Below the pieces are notes generated by a model. It searched no databases. It was not told where the DNA came from and was given only the letters and a program-made list of their open reading frames with translations. The position numbers and the translations under genes were made by a program. From assembly GCA_000333855.2 (NCBI GenBank), contig CM007339.1, positions 27,101-91,100 of the forward strand: a DNA stretch of 64,000 nt, in the 5' to 3' direction. This stretch comes from Endotrypanum monterogeii (lineage: Eukaryota; Euglenozoa; Kinetoplastea; Trypanosomatida; Trypanosomatidae). This document shows positions 1-9,545 of this stretch, piece by piece (the stretch's first letter is position 1; each line of letters starts with the position of its first letter).

Positions 1-686
1 GTGCCGATAACATCTGAACAAACCACACGCTTGCCGAGAAGACGCTCGCACCCGGGGTACGGCATCATCAACGCTGTCAAGTCAAGTGGGTCTTGCAGAG
101 AGTCACCCGTGCACACGCCGCGTGAACGCTTTGCTAGGCCAAAATCTGTCAACTTAATATTGTCATCCTCGCTTACCAATAAGTTTTCAGGTTTGATGTC
201 GCGGTGAATGATATCGTGTAAATGGCAATGCAATACGGCCTTGATGGTCTGATAGGTGTAGAGTTTTGCCTTGTCCTCACTCAGCTTGCCGCTGGCGGAA
301 TGCAAAATAAGCTCACATAAGTCACCACACTGAACTTTTTCGAAGAAGAGCAGAAACTGCTTATCCGTCTCTACGTACTCCAGAAATGTGACCACATTTT
401 CGTGGGGTGGAATGTGCCTCAGCACGTCGATTTCTCGCTTGATTTCCGCCATAGCCATCTCAACATCGCCCTTGGCGAGGGAGATGAGGTACTCTTTCTC
501 AATGATCTTCACAACGTATTTCATTCCAGCACGCGACCCTGGTGGAATATACGGATGAATCGGTGTGCACACCTTGACAACGCTGTAGGCACCCCGGCCA
601 ACGATGTTGGAATCCTGAATGGTGTATTTACCCTCCACAGTAACGTTGGCACCGGTGCTCACGGCATCTTCAGTACTGGGCTGCAT
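1..686 (-). CDS. Protein kinase, N-terminal part (runs off the left edge)
   Basis: Translating the minus strand from the ATG at 686-684 gives 228 codons of an open Ser/Thr protein kinase domain without a stop, so the gene continues outside the window. An in-frame TAG lies five codons upstream, which fixes this as the first ATG. Visible kinase features are a glycine loop (VGRGAYSVV, about residues 29-37), the ATP-anchoring lysine in YVVK (K60), HRDIKPEN (HRD 161-163) and DFGLAK (DFG 181-183). After DFG there is an activation segment of over 40 residues with a PLDLTALMMPYPG stretch before SDVIG, where a GTP-type end of the loop would follow. That loop is longer than usual. The style is CAMK-like, but the subfamily cannot be settled without the C-lobe. 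It is the last gene of the minus-strand unit visible here. Inferred role: cytosolic phosphotransferase, substrate unknown. Confidence 0.9.
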   Translation of the reverse strand, partial: MQPSTEDAVSTGANVTVEGKYTIQDSNIVGRGAYSVVKVCTPIHPYIPPGSRAGMKYVVKIIEKEYLISLAKGDVEMAMAEIKREIDVLRHIPPHENVVTFLEYVETDKQFLLFFEKVQCGDLCELILHSASGKLSEDKAKLYTYQTIKAVLHCHLHDIIHRDIKPENLLVSEDDNIKLTDFGLAKRSRGVCTGDSLQDPLDLTALMMPYPGCERLLGKRVVCSDVIG

Positions 687-710
687 GGCTAGGCGAGTCT
701 ATTTTCTTTC

Positions 711-740
711 CTATGAGAGCAGGCAACAAAAAAAAAAAAA
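711..740 (-). promoter_or_regulatory. Probable spliced-leader acceptor for the left-edge kinase
   Basis: On the minus strand a run of 13 T (plus-strand A at 728-740) is followed by the first AG at 712-711. This leaves a 5' UTR of about 24 bases before the ATG at 686. It is the usual trypanosomatid arrangement of a pyrimidine tract followed by AG. The site is inferred from sequence only. Confidence 0.5.
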
Positions 741-1165
741 TTGCCGCGATATGGTGCCCTGCGAAATCGTATCAACCGACTCCCAGTGAAAATAATAATA
801 TCAGCTAAGGAGTTTGAATGAGAAGCGTGAATATCAGATGAAGCACGCCTCCGTGCGGTTGCTTGTGCTTGTGGAAGCGTATTGATGTACAGCTCCTCTA
901 CTCCCAACCCCCCCCCCTTCCGATGTTGAAGACAGTACGAAAGAAATCAGTATGGTACTGTACAAGTTCACTTCTTATTTAGGAAAGGGGGAGTGATATT
1001 TTTCAGTCCTTTTTTGATATCTCGACGCTAAGGAGAGATCACTTAGCAAAGAGAGGGCACGCACAACAAAGGGCCAAACCACACGCACGCACCGATAAGG
1101 AAGGGTCCCGCAATCACAGACGTGTGGCGTGGGGGGTAAAGAGGAAGCGATGGGAACTCTTTTAC

Positions 1166-1249
1166 GGGTGGGTGGGTGTGTGTGGGTGTGTGGGTGTGTG
1201 GGTGTGGGTGTGGGTGTGGGTGTGGGTGTGGGTGTGGGTGTGGGTGTGT
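1166..1249 (+). repeat. (TGTGGG)n G-rich microsatellite
   Basis: About 84 bases of GTGTGG/GGGTGT units are read on the plus strand. Regular GGG runs separated by TGT could form a G-quadruplex on the plus strand. The unit is not the trypanosomatid telomere unit TTAGGG. Confidence 0.85.
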
Positions 1250-2204
1250 TTTACGAGTGTAAACGCGAAGAAACGATGGGGAGACGGTGAGACAGTAATG
1301 TCGCAAAGACTACATTCAGTGCAATGAGGACGGAGAGTTCGGAGATGTGTCGAAAATCTTTTCAGCACGCGTCGCTGATGCACTCCTAGTGACATTTTTT
1401 TTAAGCGCATTACAAGACCGCATTTTCGTCAGTTTTTCTTTGCGGAATAGACCCCGGGCTACCCGAAGCATAAGACAGAAAGAGGGGCCCAGCAAATCTT
1501 GGTGATACAGAACGGTGCGACTACGACGACGTGTACAAAGAAAAAAAAAGCGCGGAACTTGTTCGTTGACACAAACGTCTCGCGACGTAAATGGATAAAA
1601 GCACGAATGCCCTCGTCGCTCAGTACACACAGCGTGAGCGAATCATACATCACGTACTGTATACGCTCCACTTTGTATCCCCTTTCACTTCAAGTTTATC
1701 AAGAGCCTTTCGGTCGCGTCATCTTCTTGTATCCGTATGTAGCCACGCTTCATGTGTGTAGTGGCTCGCAATTAGTTGCGTGCGTGTAGATGTCAGTCGC
1801 GATTTCTTTCCACCTTTCTCTTGTTCCTCTGCAGATTCTGACGCATCTACACACTGACTGTGCCCCCCTCCCGCTAAGCACATCTTAGGTGCATCAACTG
1901 CCGTTTTCAAGAAGAATCGAGTGTCAGTGGTGCACACTGACGGTGATAACGCGCGCGTAGACCAAGACCCGAAGATGTACGAAAAACGATAGCCAAGTGA
2001 AAGAAATGTGAAACGAGAAACCCAGGGTGACGCACAGGACCGCCGTCCACGAGCACGTGCACACTCAGGCAAAGAAACAAACCCGTAGCGTATGCCTGGA
2101 GACCCTAAAAACCACCGCGCCAACGAGAGGACCGTCAAGAACTGGCGGAGAGCAGCTCAGATTTCGAAACAGATACGAGGGTAAGCAACGACCACACACA
2201 TACG

Positions 2205-2242
<38 letters not shown>
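2205..2242. repeat. Compound (CA)n(TA)n microsatellite
   Basis: A run of CA units passes directly into TA units. It sits in non-coding sequence and produces spurious His/Thr and Ile/Tyr open frames on both strands. Confidence 0.85.
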
Positions 2243-3070
2243 CCACTAAGACTGCAAAAAGGTCGACAACTAGAAAACAAATGAAAGAAGAGCGCCTTAC
2301 ATAGAAAGACAATCCGGGGTGAGTGAGTGTGGTACGGTAGAGGGGGAAGAAAAAAACAGCTCGACCACATGCAGCAACCGCAAGTAAAGCATGTAGCAGA
2401 GAGGAGACAGAAGAAACAAACAGTACACTTGGGCTCATGAGGCAGCGGAGGAGAGACGGGTAACACGTACACCACAGCTCAACAAAGCTCATTCTTATCC
2501 TCTCAGACCCGTCAAACACACACAAAATTCACAAATTCAAAAACACATACGCATAACCAACGCAGACGGTTCACTCATTACCTACCGATTGACTACACGA
2601 AGACGAAACGACAAAAATAAAACGTAAAAATCAACAAAATAACAAATCAGTTGGAGGTATCAATCTCCAACTGATGGAGCGCGAAGAACGCGTTGAACAC
2701 GAAGTAATGTCGAGAAGAAAATAAAGACGGTAACAAAGAGGATGCGCCGCGCGCTTTACCGTGTGATTGCAGTGTCACACACAAGCACAGTCGCAGCTAC
2801 GCTAACCCGCAGTTCAAAAACGACGCAGACTACTGTAAGAGCGACGCGATGGTCAAATCCAGGGGAAGGGAGTGCCCGCTGGGGGCGATGGAGCAGCATC
2901 CAAAGAAAATTGATCATGCACAAAAATGCAATACGAAAAAAATAATAATAATAATGAGCGCGCGACAAAGACATCAAGACGTCTTTTTTCTCTTCCTAAA
3001 CCCGATTCCACCAGCATATTGCAAACCCCTCAACTGTACATATGCTTCCTTTTTAGAATTCGTCTGGTGT

Positions 3071-3105
3071 GCGTGTCCGCCCGGATCGCCAGTCTCGTTC
3101 TTTGG

Positions 3106-3136
<31 letters not shown>

Positions 3137-3621
3137 CACATCGGCATGGCATCGGGAGGGAAGGGGGTGCTCAGTCGTTCTGCGGAGGGACCTCGGTAGT
3201 CCCTCTGTCAGCCAATGCCCAGTCGGCCCGCGGGTAGCGTGCAGTGTCAGGTGCCGATAATTTAGAAGTGTCCGTAGCGATGTATCGCTGCGGATGCCGA
3301 TGGTGGGGCCCTCGATGGTGCCGTGACACCAGGTGCCTGCGACAGGTGCTCACGTTTGTGCCATCCACATGATAGAAAAGGTGACCAAGTGGCGCTATGG
3401 CATAACACGACCAGCCCCCTCTGGTTACTGTTGGGGAGGGAGGGGGCCTGCGCTGCCTGTCCCGCGGCACCGCGTGGCAGGAGGTGGGTACAGCTGGAAA
3501 CAGAGGCCGTGCTTAGATGGCTGAGTCGGTCACTGCGGCAGCGGCCGCCCACTGCCGCTGGGGCACCACGTGGTGGGTCTGTTACGGTTCAGATCAAGGG
3601 CGCTGGTGAAGCGATCCACTG
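3071..3621 (+). repeat. Dispersed 550-bp element, copy A
   Basis: This segment is nearly identical to 16238-16788 in reverse complement, and its inner part to 51616-52060. It begins at GCGTGTCCGCCC, passes through an internal (TG)n tract, then a GC-rich core, and ends near GCGATCCACTG. The core carries the palindrome CACCACGTGGTG near 3567. No long open frame starting with ATG is present. The frames shared between copies start at GTG and look passive. Length and GC-richness resemble the short degenerate retroposons (SIDER type) of Leishmania, but I see no poly(A) end or target duplication. Copy A lies antisense to the surrounding minus-strand unit. Confidence 0.85.
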
Positions 3622-3690
3622 CAGCAAGATGAAATATTTCTTTTTATTCTTTTGTTTTTCTAGATTGGATGGTTGTCCTCCTTCGCCGTA

Positions 3691-4533
3691 TTAGACTTGG
3701 AGAAACACGTGTTTGAGGAGGGTAGCGGCGGGTGGCCGCTTCGATACATCTCGCTGGAAGCACAAATCTAAGAAGTTGTAAGCATCTTGAGAGCCTAGCT
3801 TCTCCTTGTCCTTTGGCACCGCATCGGGCCAGCCAGTCGACAGCGCCAGTTTGTTCATGATATGCATCACATTGGGCATCGGCGTCCATGGTGCACGACC
3901 CGTGATCATCTCCGCGACAGTGCAGCCCGCTGACCAGATGTCGGCCTTAAATGGATCATAGCCGTCCTCGTCCGTGATCACCTCAGGTGCCATCCAATAC
4001 GGCGTGCCCGCCAGCGTTGCTGTCGCCGCTTTGCGCAGTGTGCCGTGGGTGTTCATAATTTTTGCTTGATCAAAGTCAGCTAGCTTGGCTGTGCCTGTGT
4101 CCATGGAGATGAGCACGTTATCACCCTTGATATCACGGTGGGCGACCTGGTTGCTATGAAGATACTCCAAACCCTGAAACATATGTCGTGCGTACACGCG
4201 CACTACTGCATAAGGCAGGCAGCTATTCGGCAAACTCTTCATGAGCGACGTCACCGAGCCCCCTGTCACAAACTCCAAGTAGACGTAAAGCTTTTTGGGA
4301 GTGCTGTCCGAATCAATGCGACTGTGCAAATAACGAATGACGTTAGGGTGAACCATCTTGCGGTGAATCTCCACCTCCGTGTTTGTCGGAGCATCGTCTG
4401 CGAGCTCCAGTATCTTCACAGCCACAAACCGACCGCTGGGCAGGACACCCACGAAAACAGAGCCAAAGCTGCCAGCGCCAAGCTTCTTGCCTAGCGTCAC
4501 CTTCATCAACTCCTCAGTTGAGATGGCCGCCAT
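3691..4533 (-). CDS. STE-type Ser/Thr protein kinase with DFD motif
   Basis: This is a 280-residue protein that is almost only a kinase domain. It shows a glycine loop GAGSFGSV (19-26), K40 in VAVK, HRDIKGDN (HRD 132-134) and GTPYWMAPE (about 177-185). The HRDIKGDN and GTPYWMAPE wording is typical of STE11/MAPKKK-like kinases. The magnesium-binding DFG motif reads DFD (153-155, in LADFDQAK); the codon is clearly GAT, not GGN. All other catalytic residues look intact, so activity is uncertain rather than excluded. There is no obvious regulatory domain, membrane segment or signal. The ATG at 4533-4531 is the first Met of the domain. Probable role: cytosolic signalling kinase with unknown substrates. 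Confidence 0.93.
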   Translation of the reverse strand: MAAISTEELMKVTLGKKLGAGSFGSVFVGVLPSGRFVAVKILELADDAPTNTEVEIHRKMVHPNVIRYLHSRIDSDSTPKKLYVYLEFVTGGSVTSLMKSLPNSCLPYAVVRVYARHMFQGLEYLHSNQVAHRDIKGDNVLISMDTGTAKLADFDQAKIMNTHGTLRKAATATLAGTPYWMAPEVITDEDGYDPFKADIWSAGCTVAEMITGRAPWTPMPNVMHIMNKLALSTGWPDAVPKDKEKLGSQDAYNFLDLCFQRDVSKRPPAATLLKHVFLQV

Positions 4534-5326
4534 GGTTGATCTGGTGTCGGTATTTTTTCTCAGGTAACGCTATCAATGTAGAACGTTTTTTCCCCAGCAG
4601 GCTTTGATCTCCTCGTGCGTTTTGTGAATAATACGCGTGGTGGAGTACCAGATCAAGCCGGGAAAAGGGAACGAGTGAAAGGGGGGACGGTACAACGGAG
4701 ATACCAAAGGCAATACAAAAAAAAAAACTTTTCAAGAAAGAAAAGTATTCTTGTGGTAGACGTTTGCGTGAGAGACGACGATGTCTGAAGAATTAAAGAC
4801 TCGCCACTTTTGACGCTCGAGCGCCAACTCGTAAAAAAAAAAAGGTATTTGTGAGGAGGCAAAGGGGATAAACGCTTGCGAAGACAGGCGTCGGGGAGAG
4901 GGGAGTAGTCTTCAATACGATACAACGCGGTCGACGAAGTCGAAGGGAAGCGAGAGTGGAAGGAAAAGAACAGATGCAGGGCAGGGTATGAACAAAGGTA
5001 AAAAAATCAAAAACGATCAAGAAGCCTCTCAAAAAAAAAAAAGCACACACACATACCCAACATGCAGAGTTCTTGATGGGAACTCTGGAGAGGAAGTCTA
5101 CAAAGAAAGACCTGGGCGAAGACAGCGAAGCAGTCTGAAGAATGCGAAAAAACTCGGTGAGGCCACTAGTGACAAAAAGGGAGGCACAGATGACCAGTGC
5201 AGTCGAATGGGATAAAAACTGCAACTGGTGGGTGTTGATCACGAAACACCTCGCTCTGTACGGTGAGCAAGAACTGAAATAGCGCTCTGTCTGTCTGTCT
5301 GTGTCTGTGTCTGTATCTGTGTGTCT

Positions 5327-5367
<41 letters not shown>

Positions 5368-6864
5368 GCTAGACGTTGAGGATGATTATGTTAGAGTACT
5401 TGGCTACCAATGCATAGATGAGCAGATGTACTCAGGAGAAAACCACGCGCACACAGATGTCAGGGAGAACGATGAAAGAACAGCGTTGATTGTTGCGCGT
5501 TTAAACTAATGTGGTTTAGATCGAAGCAGCAAGAACAGTCGCGATGTTACAGCCACCCACACGTGTTGCGAGTAAAAGAAAAAAAGAGTGCAATAGAGAA
5601 GTGGAGAAAGCCATTTCAGCGCGCATGAGAGCTGCGATGATGAGCCAAGAGAAAACAATCTGTAACAGACTGTAACTCACACCCGTAGACCACACAGGCG
5701 CAGTCCACATACTCAACTCTCCCCGCTCAAGTAGAACCGCAAAAGGTGACGCGGCAAAAGAAACCCATAATGAATACGTAGGGATGTGTGGGTGAGGCCG
5801 AAGCCAGTCTCCGTCCATTCCCTCCCTTCCTCCTCTGCCTTTTTGTGACAAACGTGTGGGCACTGTTTTGAAGAAAGAAGCGCATGCAGGTGACAGCGGC
5901 TGTGCTTACCCACACAGACTTTCCAAAAATTCATATTGTTTCAGCGAGCCATTTGCACGTTACGCGCCTTTTGTTACCGTTTCTTTTTGAAGTTTAAATT
6001 TTTTTTCGACTATGCTCTTCACCCCTCTTTGGGAGAAATTGTCGAGATTGCACGCTTGACACAGAAAGGCATACACTCAAACACGTGTACGCACACGAGC
6101 ACGGCATGCATTCCAGCTTGTCCTGAAATGTAGGTGCCACATAGAGACATACGTATGGAAGAGAAGGGGGTGAGAGCGTGAGAAGCACACGAGGTGTGCA
6201 GATGGAGGAGGGGACGGGGGTCCCTGAAGAGAGAAACAGCAGCTGCCGGCGACGCACGACCGCAGAGCACCCTCCGCCCCCTCCCCCTTTTATCCGCTGT
6301 TGTGGTGCGCTTTCCTTCCTCACAGTCATCACCCATCCGCTTGCCAGAACACCACCCGCACGATCTCTTCCTGAGCCCCACAGCTATTCCTCTCCCGTTT
6401 ATTTCATGTGGAGGCAGTGCGCCAACGGGTTCACAGGGGTGTGCATACCCGTAAGGTACCAGACGGCGATTTTTGTGTATCGTTCATTTTTTTTCTATTT
6501 TGATTCGTTTGCTTCTTACGTTTCCCTCTTTATCATATCAAATAACGAAAAAAGGAAGACCTGTGGCGATGAAGTCTCTCTCACGCTTACATAACCACGT
6601 CCGCCCACAGCGCATCAACACAGCCTGACGCGTTTGTACGCTCAGACAAGCGAGGCAGATCATTTCCCTCCTCGCACATTCCCCTACACACGAGATGACA
6701 TCGCCAACAAAGATGCAAAGGACAGCGAGAGAAGGGAAAGGGGCGAGGGGAGAAGAGAAAACAAAGTCGCTGGCTCCTCCTCTGCAAACAGTGCACGTAT
6801 GTGCTTACCAAAAGGAGCGTGCCCAACAGAGGTCTTAGCACAGCGCCACCATTGTCACAGGAAT
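4534..6864. other. Intergenic region
   Basis: There are 2.3 kb with no supported gene. A-runs (near 4720, 4829 and 5030) correspond to minus-strand pyrimidine tracts, as expected upstream of the kinase at 3691-4533. A (TCTG)n/(TG)n tract lies at 5285-5366. The right part is the presumed 3' UTR of the M24 homologue. Confidence 0.55.
5285..5366. repeat. (GTCT)n/(TG)n microsatellite
   Basis: Irregular GTCT and GTGTCT units merge into a pure TG run. Non-coding. Confidence 0.85.
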
Positions 6865-8007
6865 CTACTTTGCCGCCTTCTTCTCTAGGGACAATGAAAG
6901 TTTGTTAGTGGCGAGCAACAGCGCATCCGTGTAGGGATCGAGCGCTGGGGCTTTCTGTGGCTTCAAACCAGTAATCGGCTCGACTTTTTTGTTGCTGATG
7001 AGAAGAGTTATCTTGAAGTGGGCAACGACCTCGCCCTCCTTCTCGAAGAGGATGGGGTACGGAATGACAGCGTTGTGCTTCAACATCTCGTTGAGACCGA
7101 GGCGGGCCTTCTTCGTCTCCAGGTTTCGGATAGCAAAGGGAAAAGTGGCGTATTTAGAGTCGATCTCTTTTTGGACCTCCTTCGCGCTCTCCATCTTCAC
7201 CGAGTAGTTAGAGTCCAGCGCCACCTTGTACACAGACGGTCGCACGTCCCGCTCCTTGAGCTTTCCCTTGCCAGAAGACATCAAGATGTCTAGCGTCCAC
7301 ACCTGCGCCTTATCAAGATCGTAGTCGTGTACCATGTGCTCTGCGACCTTGCGCTGGGGAATGCAGCGGTAGCCGTCGATGATGTAGCGCTTCATCATGT
7401 GTGAGAGGACGCCGTCGACGGGAGTCACCTTGTAGTGTTCCGCTGCCTTTTCGATGACCTCCGTCACCTGGTAGATTGTCGCACCGGGGCGCATCTGGCG
7501 CAAAGCGGTGTTAAGAATGTTGTACGCCGCCGTAATGACGCGCGCGGCCTTCTCGTCTCGGCCGAGTTCGTTGTCCTCTGTTACCTGAATGGTGTGCGCG
7601 ACCACGGCACAGTATCCATCCACATGGATGCCAAGGTCGTAGTGTACGACATCACCCATAGCAATCTCTTGCTGCGCCGCCTCGTCCGACAAGCCAGGAC
7701 TGTTATGGCACACGCAGTTGTTCACTGAGATACAGGTCGGGAAAGCAAGGCCCTTATCCGTTCCCTTGAACATCGTCTTGACTTTCGTAGCGATGGTATC
7801 ATCACCAAGGCGGCACAAGTCGCAGACCTTCACGCCCGGCTTTGTCGCATCAATAAGCACGCGCAGTGTTTCATTACACCACGTGGCAGCCTTCTTGTAG
7901 CGCACAACCACATCAGAGTTGTTGATGGTGGTGTCCTCTTCCTCTTCATCCTGCACCTCGTCGTCGCTGCAGTCCTCCCAAGCCTCCTGATCGACTTTCT
8001 TGGACAT
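6865..8007 (-). CDS. EBP1/PA2G4-like protein (M24 peptidase fold)
   Basis: The 380-residue protein matches the proliferation-associated 2G4 (EBP1) family, which has the methionine-aminopeptidase 'pita-bread' fold but is generally not a peptidase. Recognisable family blocks are FPTCISVNNCVCHNSP (about 90-105), GDVVHYDLGIHVDGY (about 118-132) and the HMVHDYDLDKAQVWTLDI block. An acidic N-terminus (residues 11-25) precedes the fold, and the C-terminus ends in a lysine-rich stretch (EKKAAK). Known EBP1 proteins bind ribosomes and structured RNA and influence growth; in trypanosomatid annotations such proteins are often called family M24 metallopeptidases. The length is close to the family norm of 380-400 residues. 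The ATG at 8007-8005 fits the family start. Catalysis is doubtful; ribosome association is the better guess. Confidence 0.92.
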   Translation of the reverse strand: MSKKVDQEAWEDCSDDEVQDEEEEDTTINNSDVVVRYKKAATWCNETLRVLIDATKPGVKVCDLCRLGDDTIATKVKTMFKGTDKGLAFPTCISVNNCVCHNSPGLSDEAAQQEIAMGDVVHYDLGIHVDGYCAVVAHTIQVTEDNELGRDEKAARVITAAYNILNTALRQMRPGATIYQVTEVIEKAAEHYKVTPVDGVLSHMMKRYIIDGYRCIPQRKVAEHMVHDYDLDKAQVWTLDILMSSGKGKLKERDVRPSVYKVALDSNYSVKMESAKEVQKEIDSKYATFPFAIRNLETKKARLGLNEMLKHNAVIPYPILFEKEGEVVAHFKITLLISNKKVEPITGLKPQKAPALDPYTDALLLATNKLSLSLEKKAAK

Positions 8008-8105
8008 TTTGGGGGTGTTTTAATTAAACTGTGTGTGGGAATGCTGCTTTACTGTGGCGCGCCTGCTGTTCCACGTATAATATATATAAATATATAAATA
8101 TATAA

Positions 8106-8154
<49 letters not shown>

Positions 8155-9545
8155 GCGAAATACTGAGAATGAAAGAGAGGTAAATGGTAGAACAGATATT
8201 GGAAACAGTACGAAAGTGATCATCAGCTCGAAACAAAATACACACAAGGGAAGCGGGAGGGATGGGCAAAGAGTCTATGCAAGCCCACTATGAAGCGTGC
8301 ATCAAAAGCGCGTGTCGAAGCGGGAAGATTGTTTTGACGCGTAGGTCGCACAGCAACACATCCGTAAAGCGGAATAAAAACAGTGAGGTTTCGGGATAAT
8401 CCAAATGCAGCCGGAAGCACGATATGTATGACGCAGTGCCACGAATCCGTGGGCTCAAGTTAGGGAGGTAATACACCTCTGGGAGATGCAAGAAGCAGTA
8501 ATTGTCTGATCTTGAACGAAGAGGCGATGAGTGCGCGACCAATGCGTCGTATTCACAGCACGATACACCTAGCAACAGCAGCAGTACCACTGTCGATCCA
8601 CTTGTCGGCCTTTACAGCTGCCGTTTGTTGCGCGAGGAGGGAGTACCACGTTCGCCGAGAGTGCGACATCACCAATCTTAGTCCCCCCTCCTGCACAGTA
8701 CGGTAGCCACGAAAGGTAAAAAAGCCCCGACGACCACTATGTCGATCCTTCATCCACATGCTGGAAGTGATCTCAACCACCCGCAGCAAGTCAGCGCCAC
8801 TGCTTCACAATTTCACAAAAACATCTCCCCCAACACATGACACTGGGACCTCATCACATACCTAGATTCTCGCAATCACATCCGGTTTGCTACTTGAAGT
8901 TTGTATGCATCGCCAAAGGCCTCCAATATAAACTCCGACCACTCCAATGACCTCCCCCTTTAACTTTGGTCTTCGCATTGGGCTTACATTTAGTGTTCTA
9001 CGAAACATCATAAATGTCACTCACACACACCCAACATGCGCCATCTAGCATATCGCTAAGAAACTGCACAGCCCTTTCCGCAGACGGATTTAACGCTCCG
9101 TCTCCACACGGCGCTCCGCTAGACGCCAGCCGCCTTCCCCCCTTCCTTTTGCTGTTCGTCTATCACATTGTCATCTCAGAATTGCGAGGAGCACAGGAAC
9201 TTCTGAGGGCACGAAAAAAAAAAAAAAGTAAAGATGGAAATAAAAATATTCAACAGAGAAAAAGGATAGATGGAACACCACGGTAGAAGAGGGAAAGCGT
9301 GATACACCGTCCTTCTCACAGAGAGTGGCCTAAACCTCGTCAGGCAGCGCGTACGCATCGAAAACATAAATCAGCAGCTGACGCGCAATTCGCATGATAA
9401 AGGAAAAGAATGTTGTCCTTATTTTTTTTTAAAAATACAAGTCTTGTCTTTCTTACACGGAGGAACAACTGTGTTAGCCTCCACGCACACACACACGCAC
9501 CATACACGACGCCAAGCTGTGAGCTCGCACGTATCTGTTCATGTG
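8008..9545. other. Intergenic region
   Basis: There are 1.5 kb without a convincing gene. It has a long TA/TG tract (8080-8153) close to the start of the M24 homologue, plus scattered A-runs (near 9212 and 9421) that read as pyrimidine tracts on the transcribed minus strand. The right end is the presumed 3' UTR of the 1435-residue protein. Confidence 0.55.
8080..8153. repeat. (TA)n(TG)n microsatellite
   Basis: TATATAAA units become a pure TA run and then about 13 TG units. The tract lies about 75-145 bases upstream of the M24-homologue ATG on the minus strand. Confidence 0.85.

Larger units (their letters stand above)
687..3690. other. Intergenic region between two kinase genes
   Basis: There are 3 kb without a convincing gene. 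The open frames here are short, start at non-ATG codons or are driven by microsatellites. The stretch holds a G-rich hexamer tract (1166-1249), a CA/TA tract (2205-2242), a TG tract (3109-3135) and the first copy of the dispersed 550-bp element (3071-3621). A-runs on the plus strand fit pyrimidine tracts of minus-strand transcripts. It presumably contains the 5' region of the left-edge kinase and the 3' UTR of the kinase at 3691-4533. Confidence 0.6.

Noticed and set aside
1166..1249. Interstitial telomere repeat
   Set aside because: The unit is TGTGGG, not TTAGGG.
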